From contig MGMF01000014.1 in NCBI GenBank assembly GCA_001796335.1, positions 257,982 through 321,981 on the forward strand: a stretch of DNA of 64,000 nucleotides. The letters run 5' to 3'. This DNA is from Chloroflexi bacterium GWB2_49_20 (lineage in GTDB: Bacteria > Chloroflexota > Anaerolineae > Anaerolineales > Villigracilaceae). A model generated the notes under the pieces. That model ran no database searches. It had not been told where the DNA came from and worked only from the letters and a program-made list of their open reading frames with translations. Every line of letters begins with the position of its first letter. The first letter of the stretch is position 1. The position numbers were made by a program, and so were the translations under genes. Shown here piece after piece: positions 1-6,437 of this stretch.

Positions 1-1407
1 CAGTTCGGCGATTTCAGACGCAGACAGTTCAATGCCCAGCAGGCGTCGTACATCCTGCGGACCGATCTTTACAATTGCATCCTCAGGAGGATTTGGATAT
101 TCATCCACCAATCCGGGCGCAACCTGGCCGCCGCTCCAGGCAGCCATCCATTGCAGGCCGCGCCGAACGCCGGTCTCAGCCAGGCTTGGATGGACACCAC
201 GTGAGAAACGATAGGAGGCTTCGGAGTGCAAGCCATGAGTATTGGAGGTACGTCGAATGTTGATGAAGTTCCAGGCGGCGCCCTCCAGCAGGACGTTGTG
301 CGTTTTTTCTGTGACCTCGGATTCAGCACCTCCCATCACGCCTGCGATGGATAAAGCCCCCTGGCTGTCACACACCAGCACCTGGGTGGGCTGCAGCAGG
401 CGTTCCACACCATCCAGGGTGGTCAATTTTTCACCCGGGTTGGCGGTGCGGGTCAGGATCGTAACCGGATTGCCTTTGGCGCGTTCCAGCAGGACATCAT
501 AATCAAAGGCGTGCAGGGGTTCTCCCATCTCGAACATGGCGTAATTGGTGGCATCCACAACGCAATTGATCGGCCGGGTTCCAGACAGGCGCAGGCGGCG
601 CTGCACAAAATATGGGCTGGGAGTGATGTTCACATTCCGCACCAGTCCCAGCACAAAGCGCGGGTTGAGCTGCGTATCGCGGATCTCAATGCAGACTTTT
701 CCCTGAATGCTTTCTCCTCTGGTGGGCGGGTTGATCTCGGGTCGTTTGAGGCTCTTGCCGGTCAAGGCAGCCAACTCGCGGGCGATCCCATACACATTAA
801 CATTACGTGCCATGTTGGGCAGGATGTCAATGCTGAAGACAGCATCACCCATGTAATCTGCCAGGGGCATGCCCACAGGTGCGTCCGCGTCCAGGAAGAT
901 GACGCCCTCATGTTCCTCGGAGATGCCCAACTCCTTCTCGGAACAGACCATCGAATAAGATTCCACGCCGCGGATCTTGGTACGCTTGAGAGTGGTCAAC
1001 ACCTGCCCATCGGCATGACCATCATACAAGGTGGCGCCTTCGCGGGCATAAGCCACCTTGAGCGGTGTGGGCAGCGCTCCCAGGCCTTTGTACTCGTACA
1101 GGTTGGGGGCGCCCGTCAGGACGACATGCTCCTGAACGCCATCCAGCAGCTTGCACAACACCAGCCGGTCGGCAGCCGGGTGCGGCATGACTTCTGTGAT
1201 GGCAGCCACCACCAGTTTATCGGGCTGCCACTCCAGGCCATAGGTTTTAAATTCATGTTTGGATTGTGAGCCGCTTTCCGGCATCTTCCAGCCTACATAG
1301 CGGATCTCTTCCACTTCCAGCCCTGCCAGCGTCAGCTTGCGGGCCACTTCTTCCACGCTGATATCGATATCAACGAAATCTTTTAACCAGGATAGGGGTA
1401 ATTTCAT
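1..1407 (-). CDS. pheT: Phenylalanyl-tRNA synthetase beta subunit, C-terminus missing (window edge)
   Basis: Beta subunit of the (alpha-beta)2 phenylalanyl-tRNA synthetase, which charges tRNA-Phe in the cytoplasm. The minus-strand frame starts at ATG 1407 with MKLPLSWLKDFVDIDI, the usual PheT opening. It runs open to base 1, so about 469 of roughly 800 residues are present. The tRNA-binding OB fold lies around residues 40-150 (TGAPNLYEYKGLGALP, and VESYSMVCSEKELGIS typical of the family). The B3/B4 editing region follows, with the FVLGLVRNVNITPSPYF and INCVVDATNYAMFEMGEPLHAFD stretches. A Shine-Dalgarno sequence (AGGAGA) precedes the ATG. It lies 16 bases after pheS and is presumably co-transcribed under the T-box. 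The identification is secure. Confidence 0.97.
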   Translation of the reverse strand, partial: MKLPLSWLKDFVDIDISVEEVARKLTLAGLEVEEIRYVGWKMPESGSQSKHEFKTYGLEWQPDKLVVAAITEVMPHPAADRLVLCKLLDGVQEHVVLTGAPNLYEYKGLGALPTPLKVAYAREGATLYDGHADGQVLTTLKRTKIRGVESYSMVCSEKELGISEEHEGVIFLDADAPVGMPLADYMGDAVFSIDILPNMARNVNVYGIARELAALTGKSLKRPEINPPTRGESIQGKVCIEIRDTQLNPRFVLGLVRNVNITPSPYFVQRRLRLSGTRPINCVVDATNYAMFEMGEPLHAFDYDVLLERAKGNPVTILTRTANPGEKLTTLDGVERLLQPTQVLVCDSQGALSIAGVMGGAESEVTEKTHNVLLEGAAWNFINIRRTSNTHGLHSEASYRFSRGVHPSLAETGVRRGLQWMAAWSGGQVAPGLVDEYPNPPEDAIVKIGPQDVRRLLGIELSASEIAEL

Positions 1408-1423
1408 GAGGTCTCCTTTCTCG

Positions 1424-2482
1424 TTAGAACTGTTCCAGGAATCGGACGTCATTTCCCCAGAAATAACGGATGTCTTCTATCTTGTAGCGCAGCATGGCCT
1501 GGCGTTCGGGTCCCATGCCAAAAGCAAAGCCGGTATATCTTAATGGATCGTAACCGCCATTTTGCAGCACCAGCGGATGCACCATGCCGCAGCCCAGGAT
1601 CTCCAGCCAGCCGGATTGCTTGCAGACCGGGCAGCCCTTGCCGCCGCACACGAAGCATTCCACATCCATTTCAGCGGAAGGCTCGGTGAATGGGAAGTGC
1701 TGGGCACGGAAGCGCGTGCGTGCATTTTGGCCAAACATGCGGCGGGCAAAGTCATTCAGGGTGCCTTTCAGGTCGCTGAAGGTGATGCTCCTGCCAACCG
1801 CCAGCCCCTCCACCTGGTTGAACTGTACCTCGGAGCGGGCCGTGATCTGTTCATAGCGGAAACACATGCCCGGCAGGGCGATGCGGATGGGCGGCGGGTT
1901 ATTTGGGTCTGTGGCAGCCGCGGCACGCATGGCACGGATCTGCCCGGGGGAGGTGTGGGTTCTCAACAGCACCGGGTTGTCACCGCGCTCGCCCGCTTCC
2001 ACGTAGAAAGAATCCTGCATTTCGCGCGCCGGGTGATCGGGCGGGAAGTTCAGGTTCTGGAAGTTGTATTCATCCGTTTCCACCTCACTGGAGGTATATA
2101 CCTGGAAACCCATCTCAGCCAGGATACCCAGGATGCGCCGCAGGGTTTGCGTGGCCGGGTGCAGGTGTCCGCCGCGCAAAGGTCGTCCCGGCAGGCTCAC
2201 GTCCAGGTGTTCCCCTTCCAAGGAGCGTTTGAGGGCGGCTTTCTGGATGACCTGGCTGTGTTCATTAAAAGCAGCTTCCAGTGCCAGCTTGACCTGGTTG
2301 GCTTTTTGCCCGACCAGCGGGCGCTCCTCTTTTGAGAGCTGCCCCAGGCCGCTGAAGACCTGCATGAGAGCAGAACTGCGCCCGGTGTGGGTTACCCGCC
2401 AGGATTGCAGAGACTCTTCATCCATTACGCTGTACAGCGCCTGCAACGCAGAGCTTTGAATTTCATCCAGTTTTTCGAGCAT
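1424..2482 (-). CDS. pheS: Phenylalanyl-tRNA synthetase alpha subunit
   Basis: Catalytic alpha subunit of phenylalanyl-tRNA synthetase, 352 residues, normal for bacterial PheS. The N-terminal coiled coil (about residues 1-90) is followed by the class II core. Motif 1 surrounds GILAEMGFQVYTSSEVETDEYNF, and PPDHPAREMQDSFYV and LLRTHTSPGQIRAM are standard PheS segments. Motif 3 is the C-terminal GFAFGMGPERQAMLRY, with the Arg that contacts ATP. A short CXXC-GXXC element (CFVCGGKGCPVC, about residue 277) is a zinc-ribbon-like insertion found in some PheS proteins. It is the first gene of the pheST operon and directly follows a T-box terminator, so expression should respond to uncharged tRNA-Phe. 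Confidence 0.98.
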   Translation of the reverse strand: MLEKLDEIQSSALQALYSVMDEESLQSWRVTHTGRSSALMQVFSGLGQLSKEERPLVGQKANQVKLALEAAFNEHSQVIQKAALKRSLEGEHLDVSLPGRPLRGGHLHPATQTLRRILGILAEMGFQVYTSSEVETDEYNFQNLNFPPDHPAREMQDSFYVEAGERGDNPVLLRTHTSPGQIRAMRAAAATDPNNPPPIRIALPGMCFRYEQITARSEVQFNQVEGLAVGRSITFSDLKGTLNDFARRMFGQNARTRFRAQHFPFTEPSAEMDVECFVCGGKGCPVCKQSGWLEILGCGMVHPLVLQNGGYDPLRYTGFAFGMGPERQAMLRYKIEDIRYFWGNDVRFLEQF

Positions 2483-2500
2483 GCTACCTCCAAAATAAAC

Positions 2501-2530
2501 AAAAAACTCCCGTCCAGCATGGGACGAGAG
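2501..2530 (-). terminator. Regulated terminator of the pheS T-box leader
   Basis: On the minus strand CTCTCGTCC and GGACGGGAG form a 9 bp stem with one G-U pair and a short loop. A run of six T follows immediately. It lies between the T-box motif (2539-2551) and the pheS start, where the intrinsic terminator of a T-box leader belongs. The antiterminator built on the T-box bulge would use the 5' arm of this stem. Confidence 0.85.
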
Positions 2531-2777
2531 CGGGGTCTCGCGGTACCACCCAATTTGGCCAAAAGGCCCACTTTGCGCCGACCAGCATCGGCTTCCCGGG
2601 TAACGGCGGGAGGACGGTCTGAACTACAGGGAAAATCCGTTCACTCAGACAGCTCGGGAGGGAACTTCGGCCGGGTTGTACCGGGCGGGGGTTTCAGCCA
2701 TGCCCCACGTCTCTCTGGCGGTTTCTGCCAGCCTACTTTACTCCGTCATAGCCTTTCACAAGGGCTCGCCTGTTGGC
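2501..2777 (-). promoter_or_regulatory. T-box leader (tRNA-Phe sensing) upstream of pheST
   Basis: The minus strand carries the canonical T-box sequence GGGTGGTACCGCG (plus positions 2539-2551), which pairs with the NCCA end of uncharged tRNA, followed by an intrinsic terminator. The 5' part holds an AGTA-containing stem I (around 2731-2743). It also holds a purine-rich specifier-loop context, GAAGTTCCC (2660-2668), in which TTC, a Phe codon, could be the specifier (2662-2664). The T-box, the terminator and the position before pheS are seen directly. The exact specifier codon is my reading of the stem I layout. Confidence 0.9.
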
Positions 2778-2781
2778 TCTT

Positions 2782-2809
2782 ATTATCTGCAAAAATGGGG
2801 GGATGTCAA
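2782..2809 (-). promoter_or_regulatory. Predicted sigma70-type promoter of the pheST T-box transcript
   Basis: On the minus strand TTGACA (plus 2804-2809) is followed after 16 bases by GATAAT (plus 2782-2787). Transcription would start near 2775, just before the first T-box helix. The -35 is a perfect consensus and the position agrees with the leader that follows. Confidence 0.7.
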
Positions 2810-2996
2810 GGGCAGGCTGGTTCGGGTGGAAATATTGAGGAACGAACCCCCGAAAAGCACGGGGGCCTTCGTCCCAAAAAGACGGGACTTTGCCCCGCTA
2901 AAAGGCTGGCGGGATTTCCTACGGTTCAAAAAGCATAAGCCTCCGGTCGGAGGAACTAAGAGGAACGAATAAATAGTTGACAGTTGGCCTGACTTA

Positions 2997-3089
2997 GACC
3001 CTAAAGGTTTCTCCTGTAAACTTACATCACCTCGTGCCAAGCGGATTTGCCAACCGGCGTGCCCGCCCACCTAAAAAACCTTTAGGGTC
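2997..3089. repeat. Palindromic intergenic element, copy A (GACCCTAAAGG ends)
   Basis: The outer ends GACCCTAAAGGTTT and AAACCTTTAGGGTC are inverted repeats enclosing about 65 bases of unrelated sequence. The same ends occur at 53447-53543, 50 kb away, and a variant (CGTCCCGAAGGTTT) lies next to this copy at 3147-3202. The size, the non-coding location and the conserved ends fit a small non-autonomous mobile or REP-like element. No target duplication is obvious. Confidence 0.6.
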
Positions 3090-3146
3090 CCGGTAGACGA
3101 GGAACGATGAGGAACGAATGCGGGATAGGTAATACTTGAAAACCAA

Positions 3147-3202
3147 CGTCCCGAAGGTTTTTCCCGCCCGACCAACTTATTATAAGAGAAACCTTCGGGA
3201 CG
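3147..3202. repeat. Palindromic intergenic element, copy C (CGTCCCGAAGG ends)
   Basis: CGTCCCGAAGGTTT at the left end and AAACCTTCGGGACG at the right end are a perfect 14 bp inverted repeat around about 28 bases. The design is that of the GACCCTAAAGG elements, with compensated base changes in both arms. It may also work as a transcript-end hairpin. Confidence 0.55.
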
Positions 3203-3250
3203 GTTTCTTTGCCAAAAGATGATCAGAAATGTTTATTCAATTGTAAAGGT

Positions 3251-3450
3251 GCAGAACAGTTGACCGCTCCCTCACGCGACCACTGGCGCTCATGCGCCAG
3301 GATTGGCGATGGTCGCATCCCGCAAAAAGATGGCGGGATCTTCGGTATGACTGCTCCCTCGCCCGAGTTACGCGCGGGAAATGCTGATCTCCATAACCCC
3401 GGCACCCTCATACAGAGGTTGGCGTTGATGGTTCCCTCACCCAGGGAACC
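3251..3450. other. Structured non-coding stretch with three GCTCCCTC-type repeats (candidate RNA)
   Basis: No convincing gene lies here. A motif of the form TGAyyGCTCCCTCrC occurs three times, at about 3259-3275, 3346-3363 and 3424-3441. After the first copy, GCGACCA (3276-3282) pairs with TGGTCGC (3310-3316) around an inner perfect hairpin, CTGGCGC/GCGCCAG (3283-3300). Next comes ATCCCGC/GCGGGAT (3317-3339). After the third copy, GGTTCCCT/AGGGAACC (3430-3450) forms another hairpin. I could not match it to a T-box, RNase P RNA, tmRNA or SRP RNA. Either strand could be the transcribed one. Confidence 0.4.
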
Positions 3451-3694
3451 GCTGGAATTGTACCCTCCTCAAGGCACAAAACCGACCATGATTATATTAG
3501 CACATATGTTCTGATATTGCAAGGGGCATTTTGATGGGAGGGTGAAAGCATGGTTTCTTACCATTATCAAACTTAATTCTCCGAAAAATTATTACACATC
3601 CAGTGCAACCGGCGGGCCGAATGGGTTGTATAATTAGTGTTATATTATGACCCCTGTCTGGCAAACTGGGACAAATCATCGTTTTAATCTATTG

Positions 3695-3774
3695 CCGTAT
3701 AAAACCCTAAACCTTTGGGGTTTTATACGGATCGTCTATAGCTGTTATACGATCCGCTCAAACGCTTGTTAGGC
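3695..3774. other. Paired hairpins ending in GTTAGGC, upstream edge of a cassette-like segment
   Basis: A perfect 13 bp stem (3695-3707 with 3718-3730, arms CCGTATAAAACCC and GGGTTTTATACGG) is followed by a second inverted repeat (CGGATCGT with ACGATCCG, about 3728-3753). The stretch then ends in CGCTTGTTAGGC (3763-3774). GTTAGGC fits the GTTRRRY core of integron attC sites. It may be the scar or edge of an inserted cassette carrying the next gene. No integrase is present. Confidence 0.35.
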
Positions 3775-3802
3775 CGCCTGTCTTTCACAACAAGGAATAA
3801 TT

Positions 3803-4393
3803 ATGATGTGGTGGTCTCAAAAAATCTGGCGCAGTACTATCTTGATAACCTTATTGGTGGTGATTTCTCTTTCGTGCAGATATACTCCTTACATATCTAC
3901 ACCGACAGAAGTATTGCCATCGCCAACATATACACCACTGGCAACTTCTGTACCAGCCATATTACAAGAAGGCACGACATTTTCAATTGACAACTTGGCA
4001 ATCACATTTTTAGAACATGAATTAGAAGGGTGCTTTATCAGTAAATATGGCAATGAGATTTGCCCTAATTCAGGTGCAAGTTTGTTGTGGATACATTTAA
4101 AACGAGAGAACAAGGGCAATTCATCAGACTTACCGATTTACTCTTGTTTTTGGTTTCATCTACAATATCGTAATGACGAATTGGACTCACTTCATTATTA
4201 CATGTACGGGGACGCCCATCCCGACAGAAATAGTTGGACTGGTGGTGGCTGTGAACAACTTTACAGTGGCAACTCTGATGATGGATGGATTGTCTTTGAA
4301 GTCCCCTCTGGTGTTGCGCTTGATGAAGCCATATTGCGTGTTGAAAGTTATCAAGGACCCGAATTTAAACAAATATGGAGTTTCGGGGAATAA
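3803..4393 (+). CDS. Putative lipoprotein with DUF4352-like beta fold
   Basis: Unrecognised exported protein of 196 residues. The N-terminus has a hydrophobic stretch ending in LVVISLSC, which resembles a lipobox with Cys near residue 25. A Thr/Pro-rich linker follows (TPTEVLPSPTYTPL), typical of exported lipoproteins in this kind of genome. The rest (FSIDNLAITFLEHE ... WIHLKRENKG ... GWIVFEVPSGVALDEAILRV) has the strand pattern and the 'G-IVFEVP' signature of DUF4352/telokin-like domains. No catalytic residues can be named. The A+T-rich codon use differs from the flanking pheST and polysaccharide genes, and the gene sits alone between two structured segments, suggesting acquisition. RBS AAGGA lies upstream; ATG 3803 or 3806 could start. 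Confidence 0.6.
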   Translation: MMWWSQKIWRSTILITLLVVISLSCRYTPYISTPTEVLPSPTYTPLATSVPAILQEGTTFSIDNLAITFLEHELEGCFISKYGNEICPNSGASLLWIHLKRENKGNSSDLPIYSCFWFHLQYRNDELDSLHYYMYGDAHPDRNSWTGGGCEQLYSGNSDDGWIVFEVPSGVALDEAILRVESYQGPEFKQIWSFGE

Positions 4394-4397
4394 AACA

Positions 4398-4649
4398 TCG
4401 CCGAACAAAGCGTGCATTGGGCCCCGTAAGAGCACACCTGCACTGCGTTCCGGCGCAAGTGTCGGGGCAGGCGGCTGGGCGCTTCGCGTGCGGCATTTTC
4501 ACCTGTGCCTCCCGATCCCGAAGGACATCGGGACGATGTGCGGCACGGTGCAGGCAAGCATTTTTCTGGCTTCGAGTTTTTTCTGCTCCCAAGCAGAATC
4601 CACACCCGCCCCATTGCCACTACCTGCATCGCTTTTTGGTTTGTTGGGT
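4398..4649. other. Non-coding tail of the cassette-like segment, ends in GTTGGGT
   Basis: The roughly 250 bases after the lipoprotein gene hold no convincing ORF. The left end (CCGAACAAAGCGTGCA, 4401-4416) is roughly the reverse complement of the right end (TGCATCGCTTTTTGG...TTGTTGGG, about 4626-4648). The middle has several GC-rich inverted repeats, such as CCCGATCCCGAAGG/ATCGGGA. GTTGGGT at 4643-4649 fits the GTTRRRY core, as does GTTAGGC upstream of the gene. At about 250 bases it is longer than known attC sites, so the comparison is only suggestive. Confidence 0.3.
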
Positions 4650-4709
4650 TTTATTATCTTCAAAATTGAATGACTGACAAGAGGCGGATGGAAGAGTTTT
4701 ATTAATAAA

Positions 4710-4744
4710 AAGCAGGGAAGCGCAGCGTTCGCGCTTCCCTGCTT
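4710..4744 (-). terminator. Intrinsic terminator after the DUF981 gene
   Basis: AAGCAGGGAAGCGC (4710-4723) and GCGCTTCCCTGCTT (4731-4744) form a perfect 14 bp stem with a 7-base loop. On the minus strand it is followed by TTTTATTAAT. It lies 22 bases beyond the stop of the minus-strand DUF981 gene. Confidence 0.85.
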
Positions 4745-4766
4745 CATCAAATTTATTCTACTGGGA

Positions 4767-5351
4767 TTATTTTCCGGTCAGTATGCTGAGCGGAACCCAC
4801 TTGCTGAAGCTTTCCAGGTGTCCCCACAGGGCGCCGTAAAAGGTGACCGCCCAGAGCGCGGCGGTTACCAGAAGCACCAGTGCGGCCAGCATGCGAAAAG
4901 TCTTGTTGTTCTTGAACCACAGGAAGAAGGGCGCTGCAAAGACGCCTCCCAACCCGGCTGTGATAAAACCGATGGCCGACATAATGGGTTCCTTGGTCAA
5001 TCCCAGGGAAAGAATACGTGCACCCACCAGGACGGCATCCACACCTGCGAAGAAGGCGTATATGCTTACCGGCAGCAGGCTCCAGCCCTGGCTGAGGGCC
5101 AGCGCGGTAGCCAGGAAAACTACACCAAACAGGGTGGTGGTCTCACCAAAGGCGATATTGTAGCTTCCGGGCAGCGGCCAGTTGAAAGTCATGTGCAGGC
5201 CGAGTACCAGGGCCAGCAGACCGGTGACGCCAAAAACAGCAGCGTAAGGACGTTGATCCTGGTCATCCAACCCTTTCCAGAGATAGTAGGCCAGTACAAC
5301 CGTGCCAGCCACCAGGTTGATCATTGCGAGCGTAAGATAATCGATGAACAT
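4767..5351 (-). CDS. DUF981 family integral membrane protein
   Basis: Polytopic inner-membrane protein of 194 residues with about six hydrophobic segments, starting MFIDYLTLAMINLVAGTVVLAYYLWKG. The order of segments and the central TFNWPLPGSYNIAFGE motif match the DUF981 family (PF06168), whose function is not known. The family has conserved polar residues in the membrane (Asn57-Trp58 and the following Gly/Ser/Glu residues). It is a single-gene unit. RBS AAAGGAG lies upstream, a strong terminator lies downstream, and a 19-base inverted repeat (5376-5394) in the promoter region suggests repressor control. The family assignment is fairly sure; the role is unknown. Confidence 0.8.
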   Translation of the reverse strand: MFIDYLTLAMINLVAGTVVLAYYLWKGLDDQDQRPYAAVFGVTGLLALVLGLHMTFNWPLPGSYNIAFGETTTLFGVVFLATALALSQGWSLLPVSIYAFFAGVDAVLVGARILSLGLTKEPIMSAIGFITAGLGGVFAAPFFLWFKNNKTFRMLAALVLLVTAALWAVTFYGALWGHLESFSKWVPLSILTGK

Positions 5352-5375
5352 TGTTACTCCTTTATATAAGATAAT

Positions 5376-5394
5376 TTAGACTTAATTAGTCTAA
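5376..5394. promoter_or_regulatory. Inverted repeat in the DUF981 promoter region (candidate operator)
   Basis: TTAGACT and AGTCTAA flank a 5-base centre, giving a 19-base A+T-rich palindrome 25 bases upstream of the DUF981 start codon. Spacing and symmetry fit a TetR- or MarR-type site. No regulator gene lies beside it, and no second copy was noticed in the window. Confidence 0.4.
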
Positions 5395-5482
5395 TACATT
5401 CTACCACATTGATCTCAGTTTCAAACGACTTGCAGGAGAGCCGGTTTCGGGGGCACATCAGAATACAACTGTTTAAATAACA

Positions 5483-5512
5483 AATGGGGTGAAAGTAGAC
5501 TTTCACCCCATT
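5483..5512 (-). terminator. Terminator after the cytochrome lipoprotein gene
   Basis: AATGGGGTGAAA (5483-5494) pairs with TTTCACCCCATT (5501-5512), a perfect 12 bp stem with a 6-base loop. It lies 24 bases past the stop of the minus-strand cytochrome gene. The sequence after it on the minus strand is T-rich (TGTTATTTAAAC) but has no continuous T run. Confidence 0.7.
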
Positions 5513-5536
5513 CAAGATAAGTGGGTCAATCGTTAG

Positions 5537-6205
5537 TTATGGAATCGGAACAGCGCCAGGAATGGGCAAATTTTCGGGATTCGGAACTCCCTTCTCGTTT
5601 ACGTCTACTTTCTCAGTCAAAAGGTCCCATTCACCTTCAAAATTCACATTATGGCAGGTGAAACAACTGCCACCATAATGCAGTTTGAAGTACTGGCTGG
5701 TCATATGGGCAGGATGAACAATATCTCTCAGAGATAATGGTGCAACAACTCCCTTCCCTTCTCTTTCTCCGGTACCAGCTGCATGGCACTGTAAACACAC
5801 GGTCACAGAAACATCATCCGTTGCAAGAATTGAGGTACCATCGGGTGCTACGGATGGGTGTTCCTCTCCCCTTACCTCGGCGCGTTCATGAGCTTCGAAG
5901 GCTAGAGTGTATTTACCTGTTGCAGCATCCACCACAACATGGCAGGCAGGACAACCACGCCGAACCTCATCTAAAGCAGGAAATTGGATCCCCCCCAATT
6001 TTCCAGCAGTATCCAATGCGGCTAATTGTTCCTCGGTTAAACCTGCAGCAGAATCGCTTGCGGGGCCAGCCGGGCCAGCAGGACCAGCAGGGCCGGCAGG
6101 ACCAGCAGGACCAGCAGGTCCTGCAGCGCCTTGCGGACCGGCACATGCAGTTACTAAAACTGTCAAGATTAATACTGATAAGATGAATAGATATCGGCTC
6201 TTCAT
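5537..6205 (-). CDS. Collagen-like triheme c-type cytochrome lipoprotein
   Basis: Exported electron-transfer protein of 222 residues. The start is ATG 6205, preceded by AGAGGAG; an open frame extends further upstream but lacks an RBS. A signal peptide ends in LVTAC, so Cys21 should be lipidated. It is followed by nine Gly-X-Y triplets (GPQ, GAA and seven GPA, about residues 23-49), a short collagen-like stalk. Three CxxCH heme sites follow: CPACH 85-89, CLQCH 137-141 and CFTCH 181-185. Extra His residues (for example HPAH about 164-167) may be distal ligands. The protein should sit on the outer face of the membrane with hemes held off the surface. The divergent neighbour is a heme-motif sensor kinase, which suggests a shared redox role. 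The partner and substrate cannot be read from the sequence. Confidence 0.85.
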   Translation of the reverse strand: MKSRYLFILSVLILTVLVTACAGPQGAAGPAGPAGPAGPAGPAGPAGPASDSAAGLTEEQLAALDTAGKLGGIQFPALDEVRRGCPACHVVVDAATGKYTLAFEAHERAEVRGEEHPSVAPDGTSILATDDVSVTVCLQCHAAGTGEREGKGVVAPLSLRDIVHPAHMTSQYFKLHYGGSCFTCHNVNFEGEWDLLTEKVDVNEKGVPNPENLPIPGAVPIP

Positions 6206-6437
6206 GGTAATCTCCTCTATTTTGATTTTGACATCAGTCGTATCATAATAAATCGAAAAGAGGCTTTTTGGTATCGGAATAATCACTGATTCTATAGTGG
6301 AAAACGCCATTCCTTCTAGCAATTTTAATGATATAAATCTGGCTAATCCTAAGTCACACACTCACTCTTTACAAAGTAGAATAAGTATGCCGTAAATTTT
6401 CACCTCCACTCGTCAGGAATACACTTCTCGAGAATTT

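Noticed and set aside
511-1269. Long plus-strand open frame opposite pheT (252 residues)
   Set aside because: It is the antisense shadow of pheT. The minus-strand frame has clear PheT signatures, an RBS and a matching operon partner.
1562-2335. Long plus-strand open frame opposite pheS (257 residues)
   Set aside because: Antisense shadow of pheS; the sequence has no recognisable domain and no RBS.
2387-2972. Plus-strand open frames across the T-box region
   Set aside because: They read through the T-box leader and the gap beyond it, and their protein sequences look non-coding.
6059-6130. Tandem CCAGCAGGA-type DNA repeat
   Set aside because: It is the coding sequence of the Gly-Pro-Ala triplets of the cytochrome stalk, not a non-coding repeat array or CRISPR.
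6205-6361. Upstream extension of the cytochrome gene to ATG 6361
   Set aside because: No Shine-Dalgarno precedes ATG 6361, and a signal peptide with lipobox starts cleanly at ATG 6205 behind AGAGGAG.
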